Origin: Spirogloea muscicola | Taxonomy: Eukaryota; Streptophyta; Zygnematophyceae; Spirogloeales; Spirogloeaceae | DNA: 22,674 bases | Assembly: GCA_009602725.1 (NCBI GenBank) | Contig: WELB01000009.1 | Span: 386,591 to 409,264 of the forward strand | Reading direction: 5' to 3' | Part shown: one piece after another, positions 14,949 to 22,674 of the stretch | How the letters are laid out: every line of letters starts with the position of its first letter | How positions within the stretch are numbered: position 1 is the stretch's first letter | Position numbers and translations under genes: made by a program | The notes under the pieces: generated by a model | Database searches by the model: none | What the model saw: the letters and a program-made list of their open reading frames with translations, nothing else | What the model was told of the DNA's origin: nothing

Positions 14949-17705
14949 ATGGCGGCCGCGCTCCAGGGGCCTCCGCCGGCGACGCCGCCGCNGGGCCCGG
15001 CAGCGCGACGCGGCCGTGGCCGCCGTGCGCCGCGCCTGCCGGCTCTGCCGCTCGGTGAGACGGAGCTCCGGGCGTCCGCAAGCCTTCGCAAGCCTTTCCA
15101 CAGCCTATCCAGAGCAGAGCCTTACCGAGCCTTTCCAGGCTTTTCCGAGGAGGCCGGCCCCTGCCTTTCCGTCCAGATAGTGGGGCTAGGCCTGGGGCTC
15201 TCGTCAAGCGCCTATTCACTAGCCTAAGCTAACAGAAATGTACAGAGAATAGCAGATAAGGATGTTGCTTCAATTCTGACATGAGCGATGGCTGCTGCTA
15301 TGACACAGGTCGACGCGGAGCTCCGCGGCAATGCCGGCAAAGATGGAAATCATGGTGATGGCGCTAACGGCAGCGGCTGCCTGGAGAAGAGTGACCGGAC
15401 GCCCGTCACGGTGGCAGACTTCGGAGTGCAGGCCCTGATTGCTCTTGGTGGGTTCTGGCGAGCACCCATGCGTCCTCAGCCTCGAGGCCCAGTTGCCACT
15501 GCGGTTTGGAGCATGGACTTGGGCATTGAGCTTTTGGCTCGCCAGCCGCAGCCGAGCGCTCTGTGATGCAAAGTGATTCAGTTTCCAAGAGATTTGATGA
15601 GAATGCAGCACACTGTCTATAATGTGTGTTGGGCAGTTCGCACATGTCATGGGTATCACATCATGCCACGTAACTCCCAGCTTGCAGGTATCAGAGCTCA
15701 GGCTGTTACTCCTGGCTTCATTATCATGATGCCAGACTTATGTCACTTCCTAAGTATTCTCACCAAATGGAACAATGTGTGAAGCAGAGCTTGAGCGTGA
15801 CTTCCCTGAGCTGCGGCTGGTGGGCGAGGAGGATGCCAGCCAGCTGCGGGCAGAAGATGTTGCTGCCCCCGTCATGAACACCAGTGGCAACCGCTCGGAT
15901 GCAGCATCAGCTTCTGGGGAGGACAAGAGCCCTCTTGTTGAAAGGATAAGGAGAGCTGTGGCAGAGCACGTGCGTGTGGAGCTTCAGAATATCACTCCAG
16001 AATCATTGCTAGCAGCTATTGACAGAGGCGGCACCAAGGAGCACGCAGCCAGCTACTGGGTACGCCGCCGCTCGGCTGCCAACCTTCACACAGCCAATGT
16101 CTACAAGGACAACACATGCAATAGCATTGAGGAGATTAGCACGTAGGCTAGACCTTGTTCCCTTGCCTGATGACTGCTTGCTGCTTTGATCGTGCAGGTT
16201 CTTGACCCCATTGATGGCACGCGTGGCTTCCTGCGGGGAGGCGACTTGCAGTATGTGGTATGGTCCTCCATGCATTCCTCGTCCTCCATCTACAGGAGTA
16301 CCGAAGGCCAGCTTGCATCTAGTTTGAGGTGCAACGCGATCCTTGGATTGAGGAGAACTTGGCTACAGATGTGTTTCTTTGGCCAATCCTGTCCTTATCT
16401 GATACAGTAGAGCTTGACTAACTTTGATTGTCGTCCTATATTATCAGAGGTTGGGCCTCTGCACCTTGCCTGGGCTGGCCCTGAACCTCTTGGCCACTTC
16501 TTGACAGATCGGCTTGGCACTAGTTGAGGATGGTTCGGCGGTTGTTGGCGTACTGGGGTGCCCAAACATGATGGTGGATGAGCATGGCCGCCCGTGCCCA
16601 CGTGCCACCTCTGCCGGAGCTTCAAGTGGGCCAGCGAGTCCAGCTTCCAGTGCCGGGGGGTGCATCATATCAGCCAGCCTTGGCAATGGCACCTGGGCTG
16701 AGCCGCTGCAGTTCGCAGGCGTGGCTGACAAAGGTGAAGACCCTGCGGGCGAGCGGAAGTCGGAGGCGCTCCGGCACAGGCTGCACGTGGACACCAAGGA
16801 GAGCCTGCGGGCGGCGGTCTTCTGCATCTCCGACCATGAGACCTGGTCAGAGCTGCCGCTGGCCCGGACAATGGCAGCAGAGCCCGTGGACGGTGGTGGG
16901 CCAGCGGCGTGGGAGGCGCTGCAGCTGCCCATCTGCTGCGGGAGGTGCAGTTTGCCCGCTTGCTACAGGGACGCTGTCTTTATCAGCTCCATCGTGCACC
17001 ATGGCAGGGTCCTACATTGTGGCATTTGAAGGCTCTGTGACCTTTTCAAGCTCTGATGTAGTAGTATTCATCAGTAGCATGGTAAAGCATGAAATAGACA
17101 TTTCTTGGAATGGTCTTCACTAAAGCACACACAATTCTGTGGGAGCAGCCTGTGCAAGTACGCCGCTGTGAGCTGCGGGGCCGCGTCCATCTTTGTCCAG
17201 CACCCACTCGAGTCCCCGGAGCTTAAGGTGACATCCATATTGTATGCACAAGCTCATTGTGAATGCTGATCCTGCATGTATATGCACACAACACTGGTTG
17301 CTTCGCACATCCTAATCTTCCTACTGTTTCACCAATGTGGTGCCTTCAGGTGTGGGATCACGCTGCCGGGGTCATCTGTGTCACGGAAGCAGGCGGCCAG
17401 GTATGCTTGCCCCATCCTCTGCTCCCAGCTTGCAATGCACAAGTCTCGGCTGTAAAACGTCGCTTGCCGTTTTCTACAATATATTTCCTTCTTGTCTTGC
17501 TGTACTTGCAAGAGCGTCCCGACCATTGAATGCTTCCAGGTTGTCGCAGGTCACAGACTTCAAGGGAGACGCGCTCTGCTTTGGCAGAGGCGGCCACACG
17601 TTCCATGCAGGCGGCGGCGGTGTCGTCGTCACCAACGGCAATTTGCATGCAGAGGTCTTGGAGAAGCTTCGCACCAGCATGGCTGCTAGTCCTGCGGCAT
17701 CTTGA
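14949..17705 (+). CDS. SAL1: 3'(2'),5'-bisphosphate nucleotidase (SAL1/HAL2/FRY1 family)
   Basis: This Mg-dependent, Li-sensitive phosphatase removes the 3' phosphate of PAP (3'-phosphoadenosine 5'-phosphate), a by-product of sulfation. In plants it acts in chloroplasts and mitochondria and controls PAP retrograde signalling. Inferred exons: 14949-15054, 15309-15447, 15788-16059, 16198-16257, 16508-16944, 17149-17227, 17350-17400 and 17550-17705. This gives 432 residues if the N at 14992 is dropped. Visible signatures (that numbering) are PVTVAD at 67-72, the metal-binding EED at 95-97, DPIDGT at 175-180 followed by GFLRGGD, GVLGCPN, SLCKYA, and WDHAAG at 366-371 followed by TEAGG. The protein is longer than typical members (about 350), with low-complexity insertions in exons 2, 3 and 5. 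ATG 14949 is the only start giving a short N-terminus before the RRACRLCRS helix. Confidence 0.85.
15070..15150 (+). repeat. Short degenerate GCCTTTCC repeats in SAL1 intron 1
   Basis: Units such as GCCTTCGCAA, GCCTTTCCACA, GCCTATCCAGA, GCCTTACCGA and GCCTTTCCAGG follow one another every 10-12 nt. The tract lies just inside the first intron, as do the telomere-like tracts of the neighbouring genes, but its unit is different. Confidence 0.5.
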
Positions 17706-17791
17706 CCAACCGCCATGTGAAAGTGACCCCAGTGTCGCCTTGATCTGCACAAATTGTGCAACTGATGGTCAGGCTTCAAGCCCGTCGTTTT

Positions 17792-17796
17792 TGTAA
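17792..17796 (+). terminator. Candidate TGTAA polyadenylation signal of SAL1
   Basis: TGTAA, the usual green-algal polyadenylation signal, occurs 87 nt after the SAL1 stop codon in a T-rich context (CGTTTTTGTAAAATA). Position and context are plausible, but a pentamer is weak evidence on its own. Confidence 0.4.
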
Positions 17797-17955
17797 AATA
17801 CGTGATTTTGTGGGAGCCTTGGGCGTTGAGATGGGAGCATCTCGCTCACCTTTCTCTCATGGAGTCTATTTTAAGGGCAACCTTTGCAGAAGGCTTTGGA
17901 TGTCTAAAGTCAAAGGTCGTAAATTGTCACGAGATTGCTCGTAAGTCGGCACTAG

Positions 17956-20900
17956 GCCGGCGGCGCCGGCGTGGCGGAGCTGCGGCTGGACCACATAGTG
18001 GGGTTCCACGCGCCCACGCAGCTCAAGGCCCTGCTCGACGCCCGCTGCCTGCCGGTCATCGTCACGTTCAGGTGCGCTGCCCCAACACCTCTGCCGCAGG
18101 AATGCAAGTCTTAAGGTTTAAGAGGTTGAGGGTTCAGGGTTCAGGGTTTAAGGAGTTTAAGGGTTAAGGCTTTAAAGGTTAGGGGTTGAGGTTTGAGGTT
18201 GAGGTAATGTAGGGTAGGATTTTGGGTTCAGGTCACGGAGTCTGAGGTTATTCAGCAACTCGGCGAAGGTGTGATTATGCAAGTCTTAAGTATTTATGTT
18301 TTCGATTTGAGGCTGAGGTAAGGTAGGATAGGGTTTTGGGTTCAGGTCACAGAGTCTGAGGTTACGTATCAATGCAGCTCACGGTTCATGGCTGACGGCT
18401 GGGATTGCCGGCCTGGAGCAGGCCGACGTGGGAGGGCGGCCAGTACTCGGGGCCCGAGGAGGCTCGGCTGGAGGCGCTGCTGCAGGCCGTCGACCTCGGC
18501 GCCGACTTCGTGGACGTGGAGCTCCAGGCACGTGGTCCTCTGACTCCAGTGCCAGCATTAGAGTCCTTCACTTGAGGGTGGAGGGTTTGAGGTGTAAATG
18601 GGTCCAGTTCAGCAGCAAGTGGTAGGGCCCACCGCCATAGGCCACAGGCAAAGCTCAGTAGATAGCTTGAGACGTGCATAGGTTGGACCCAAGACCACCG
18701 CCTGGTGATACTCGCTGTGTTGACACTAGAGACTGGCAAAGTTCCTGAGACCCAGAATCTCCCCTTAATTTCCAATGAACCTGCAAACTTGCACTCGAGA
18801 TGTAGTTTCTGCACCATCATCTTTGTTGGTGAGTTAGCAACATCTCAACTTTCTTATAAGGTAGGGCATAGTTGACCGCAGGTGGCGAGCAGCTTCGTGC
18901 AGCGTGCAAGGGACATGATGGCCGCGCGGCCGGCCACGTCGCCGGCCACGCGGATCATCGTCTCCTCGCATAACTATGAGGCGACCCCCGACGACGAGGG
19001 CCTTGCGCGCCTCGTGGCCGACATCCAGGCCACTGGGGCTGACATTGTCAAGCTCGCGACCACGGCTGTGGACATCACCGACAATGCCCGCATCTTCTCG
19101 CTCCTGGGCCGCACGCAGGTAATCTTCTACCAGTGTGTGCTCATGCAGCCGGCACATCACTCAAGCCCTGCACCTGCAGCCCAGATCTGTAGTTTACATG
19201 GATTCTTAAGCCTGAAGCTTGGAGTCTTCCTCGAATTGCTGAGGCAGAAGTTCAAGCTTGAGCGCAAAGTATATTCTGTCACCATCTTTATTGGGTCAAG
19301 CTGGACAACATGATGCAGGCCAGTCACTCCTCGTAGGCTTATCTCCAACATGTTATCAGATCCTCAAACTCCACCTGGACCCTTCATACCTCTACCAAGA
19401 CATGACAACATGTCCACTTGTGCATGTGGTATCCACCACGTCTGGAATGCAGGTGCCCATGATTGCCCTCGTCATGGGGCCAAGAGGCCAGATCAGCCGC
19501 TTCCTCGCCCCAAAGTTTGGAGCGTTCCTCACCTTTGCTGCTTTGGACGCCGGGAAGGAGTCGGCCCCAGGGCAGTCGACGGTGTCAGAGCTCTCAACAG
19601 TGTACCGCTTGAGCCGGGTTGGCAGGGACACAAAAGTCTTGGGGTTGATTGGCAACCCTGTCAGCCACAGCAAGGGGCCCGTGCTCCACAATGCTGCCAT
19701 GACCAGCACAGGCTACAATGGAGTCTATGTGCCTTTCCTGGTGGACAATGTTGCTTCCTTCTTGAAGACGTTCGACTCGCCTGACTTTGCAGGATTCAGG
19801 TCAGAGTACACAGACAGGACAAGCCCATTAGGTTGACGTGGCACGTAGAAGAGCAGCTGTCCTTAGCCTTGCGCAATACCTGCACATATCCGTCTAGCTT
19901 ACAGCATTGCTATGCTATACTTCATTTCTTTAGGTGTCTAGGTTTGTCTTGAGTACGCTGTTGCCATGATCTCACAGGCCTGTTACTGAGGTCTGTTTTT
20001 GTCTTGGCAATGCTCCAGCAATGAGAGCTGGGCTGACCTTGACCATGGGGTTCCTCTTGCGGCAGCGTGACAATACCTCACAAGCTGGCAGCTCTCCAGG
20101 CCTGCGATGAGGTTGACCCAGTCGCCAAGGTACCCTTCCAATGTTGTCGGTGCTAGCATGTTACCGAGGCTTACACCCGAATCTAGCAGAAAGTGATACT
20201 TCAGTAATACTAGTATAGGCAGTACCACTGTTAGCACTGTCTGGCATTTGCATGCATACGTACACATCTTGTTGCCTATCGTCTGTAGGAGACTGCCAGT
20301 GAGTGCATTTCATTCTTGCTTGCTGACATCGAAATAGACGTTACTCTGAATCACATGCGGTTGGGGTTACAGGCCATTGGAGCAGTGAACACGATTGTGC
20401 GAAGGCCTGAAGACGGCAAACTTGTTGGCTACAACACGGACTGGGAAGCAGCCATCTGCGCGATTGAGGATGGCCTCCGAGCTGCTGAGGGATCAAGTGC
20501 AGGTCACATAAGCTACCTCGGAACCTACATATAGAAGGAGTCAGCAAAGCAAGCCTTGCAAGAGCAGAGATAAATGTCATTGGGTTACATTAGAGCCTTT
20601 CTTTGCCTCCTCAGAGCTTACCTACAAGCCTTTCTTGAGTTAAACTCAAGTATTGGTAGTTGTATCCATCTTTTTGATTCTTTGTCATAAGTTCGACTAA
20701 TTGCTCTTTGCAGATCCATCACGAGCTGGTAGATATGGGTATCTGGTATCAATGCATGCTGTTGCGTGCTCTTGTGAGAGTTGGAGGATTTACTAGTCCA
20801 AGTACCCAGCTCCATCGGTCGAAATCAAGCAATGAGCTACACAGGATGCGTTTGACTACCTCACCAGTCCATGTCCAACTCTGACCTTTCCCAATGTCTC

Positions 20901-21620
20901 GTGCCCTTCAGCAGGAATGACATCCTCAACGAATAAAGGAGAGGAGCACTCGCCGCTGCGCGACAGACTCGTGGTTGTAGTTGGCGCAGGCGGAGCAGGC
21001 AAGGCCCTTGTGTTTGGAGCCAGGCAGCGGGGTGCCCGGGTGCTCATAGCAAACCGCAGCAGGCTCAAAGCTGAGGAGCTGGCCATGGAGGCCGGCGCCA
21101 ATGTTGTGGATCTCGTTGAATTGTCGCAGCCTGGTATAGTCGAGCTGGCGGCTGGAGAAGCGCTCATGCCTGTGCTTGCAAACACCACCTCCATAGGCAT
21201 GCACCCCAATGTGGACGAGTCCCTAATTGCTGCTGTGAGCTCTTATCTCCATCAAGCTTCTCTGTGCACCTACAAGCTTTATCTTGATTGCAGGTCTTCC
21301 ACTATATAGAGACATTGTGACAGATATCTTGGCATGAATTGTTTACTTGTACCCTATAAGACAGTACCCTATAAGACAACAAACTGCCTTTGCACGATCA
21401 TGACTTCTGCAGACCCTTAAGATGAGAGCGATCACCTGATCATATGCAGGAGGGGCTGAGGGGCTACCGGGTTGTGTTCGATGCTGTATACACACCCATG
21501 GAGACCATGCTGCTTCGTGACGCCAAGCAGATGGGGTGCCATCCCGTCAGCGGGCTTGAGATGTTCGTCGGCCAGGCTGCGGAGCAGTTTGAGCTGTTCA
21601 CGGGCAGCCCTGGTGCATAA
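17956..21620 (+). CDS. DHQ-SDH: Bifunctional 3-dehydroquinate dehydratase / shikimate dehydrogenase, N-terminus missing
   Basis: It catalyses steps three and four of the shikimate pathway (3-dehydroquinate to 3-dehydroshikimate to shikimate, using NADPH), a plastid pathway in plants. Inferred exons: 17956-18071, 18422-18527, 18882-19118, 19453-19799, 20066-20129, 20373-20502, 20915-21234 and 21450-21620. They give 496 residues with consistent phases. The type I dehydratase domain (about 1-195) has VAELRLDHI, H104 in SSHNY and Schiff-base K131 in ADIVKLATT, and ends in APGQ. The dehydrogenase domain (about 213-490) has NPVSHSKGP, K275 in TIPHK, D313 in YNTD, GAGGAGKA with NRSR for NADP, NTTSIGM, DAVYTP and GLEMFVGQA. 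The first 20-30 residues of the dehydratase barrel are absent. An in-frame TAG at 17953-17955 doubles as the splice acceptor, so an upstream exon must exist or was lost. No exon in 17706-17950 fits. Confidence 0.9.
18102..18375 (+). repeat. Telomere-like repeats in intron 1 of DHQ-SDH
   Basis: The tract contains GGTTTAAGAGG, GGGTTCAGGGTTCAGGGTTT and GGTTAGGGGTTGAGG variants. It also carries longer direct repeats: ATGCAAGTCTTAAG at 18102-18115 and 18277-18290, and a block of about 55 bp (GAGGTAA.. TTTTGGGTTCAGGTCAC.. GTCTGAGGTTA) starting at 18201 and 18315. The unit type matches intron 1 of the DG1-like gene. Confidence 0.6.
18528..18881 (+). other. Intron 2 of DHQ-SDH, apparent GC-AG intron
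   Basis: Exon 2 ends VDVELQ at CAG|GCACGT, and exon 3 starts after CCGCAG with VASSFVQ. The join matches the family pattern (ELxVA) and keeps phase 0. The nearest GT (at 18532) would leave one extra base and break the frame, so GC is the best donor. Confidence 0.55.
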
Positions 21621-22440
21621 ATCTAACCACAGCAACATCAGTGCTCTATTGCTAGACAGCACCATCGATGTCACATGATCTCCAGCTGGTTCGCTCAACA
21701 GCAGATTATGCTTGTCTTGGCCTGGTGTTGGGTGTCAGCCTTGTTCCTTTGTGCACCTCCTTCGTAGGTGACAGCCACTCTTGTTGTTCTCAAATTCGTG
21801 TATTGCATCATGATGGTTCTCACACTGCACTGTGGCGCTTGACTGGCAGCTCCTCGGCAGCTCATGCGAGACGTAGTCTTGAAGAGCATGAAGCAATGAA
21901 TCGTATTTCCAATTTTGGCTAGTATGGGTTTATTGTGTAGGCCAGCAACAGGGATTGTTGCTAGCCCACACCTCTGTCAATGGACTATAGAGTTCGATCC
22001 ACTATTCTTTGGGAGTCATTTATTCTATTGTCACGGGCATAGAAGCGGCAAACCATATCATCACTGTCAGTCACAGAGACTGGCGAAACCATGACCTTGT
22101 ATTACAGCCAACTGATAATTGATTGTTGGAGTGGTCGAGATGTAGCAGATGGACACTGCCGTAGACGAGTCGGCTTCTTTGGAATCCTAGGAGCTCTTAT
22201 GGGCTACCGATTCTCCATTTCCTGGAGAGGACATTCACGGTTGGCTGGCCTTTCAGAGACAGTCAGCAAGCACGAACACGTACAAGAGCCCAGGGAGGTT
22301 GTCAATGCTTAGTGCAGACAGTCAGCAGAAAAGCACGGCGCCATGCTGTCCGCTCGCTGCTGAGGACTTCACAGAGGTGATTTAGCCGACGGCTATGTTG
22401 GATCACAGACCTTGATAGCCGCAGCCAAACAAGGGCAGGG
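21621..22440. other. Intergenic, no gene recognised
   Basis: This is AT-richer sequence after the DHQ-SDH stop. It presumably includes that gene's 3' untranslated region. Short ORFs on both strands show no motif I recognise. No hairpin repeat is present, unlike the left third of the window. Confidence 0.4.
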
Positions 22441-22489
22441 AGCGGCAACACCAGCGCCAATAGCTATAGCTCTTTGGAGTTGCGAGACA

Positions 22490-22640
22490 GGCAAGTGCTG
22501 GTGGCCAAGGGACTGAGATACACGGGTCTTGACGACAGCCAGAGGCTGCAGCTAAAGCACAGCCAGCACGCAGGAGCAAGGCGTGGGCCATGGACGCCGC
22601 TGGAGGCATACGGACAGGCGCATGCGGAAGCCGGAAAAAG
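22490..22640 (-). mobile_element. Broken A-like LINE ORF fragment
   Basis: The minus strand reads FRMRLSVCLQRR, then after a one-frame shift MAHALLLRAGCALAAASGCR. It aligns with FRMRLAVSLQRS and LRAGRALAAASG of copies C and A1. It is frameshifted and truncated at both ends. It shows that the element also lies to the right of the host genes. Confidence 0.6.
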
Positions 22641-22659
22641 CCGCAGACGCCGCAAGAGT

Positions 22660-22674
22660 GGGGGGGGGGGGGGG
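22660..22674. repeat. Poly-G run at the window edge
   Basis: Fifteen consecutive G residues end the window and may continue beyond it. This may be a genuine homopolymer or a contig-end artefact. The sequence shows no more. Confidence 0.6.

Noticed and set aside
17756-17944. Possible first exon of DHQ-SDH ending at GTAAGT (17941)
   Set aside because: The donor is only 15 nt before the acceptor at 17955, too short for an intron, and the translation does not resemble a dehydratase N-terminus.
22660-22674. G run as a telomere or G-quadruplex
   Set aside because: A pure 15-G homopolymer at the window edge has no repeat unit. It cannot be interpreted without the adjoining sequence.

Overview
The window reads as nuclear DNA of a green alga (chlorophyte; a trebouxiophyte would fit, but the sequence does not decide it). 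Evidence: spliceosomal introns in every gene, GC-rich coding sequence, a P-type pentatricopeptide-repeat (PPR) protein, a plant-type fused 3-dehydroquinate dehydratase/shikimate dehydrogenase, and degenerate TTTAGGG-like repeats. Nothing here is bacterial or viral. All coordinates, splice sites and similarities were read by eye; no search was run.

Positions 1-8.6 kb hold no host gene. They are a graveyard of short, 5'-truncated non-LTR (LINE-like) retrotransposon 3' ends lying in both orientations. Two related subfamilies recur. I call them A (ORF ending SDLRLLSRGY) and B (ORF ending SDLYVLTRGY). A third, diverged A-like copy lies at 8002-8290. About 25-30 further short copies carry only a GC-rich hairpin built on GGGCTG/CAGCCC. 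In intact A copies this hairpin lies about 100 nt after the ORF stop, so these short repeats are probably extreme 3' ends of the same elements. Nested insertions can be resolved to the base: an A tail inside a B copy (target-site duplication AATTGAC), B copies inside two A copies (GCCTGGAAG and TAGCCTCTCT), and a B copy inside a hairpin repeat (GCCCCT). In the first three, removing the insert restores the host reading frame.

Positions 8.8-21.6 kb carry three head-to-tail + strand genes. (1) A DG1/EMB2279-like PPR gene, about 8953-14213, 10 exons. (2) A SAL1/HAL2-type 3'(2'),5'-bisphosphate nucleotidase, 14949-17705, 8 exons. (3) A bifunctional DHQ dehydratase/shikimate dehydrogenase, 17956-21620, 8 exons. 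Exon phases close exactly in all three (733, 432 and 496 codons before the stop). Land-plant relatives of all three work in the chloroplast, but they do not form one pathway. They serve plastid gene expression, PAP removal/retrograde signalling, and aromatic amino-acid synthesis.

Each gene has a problem at its GC-rich first exon: a 75-T run plus N, a frame-breaking N, or a missing N-terminus. This points to assembly dropout. Intron 1 of genes 1 and 3 contains telomere-like repeat tracts, and two introns appear to use GC-AG splice sites. Positions 21.6-22.67 kb are intergenic, with one more broken A-type fragment and a terminal G run.
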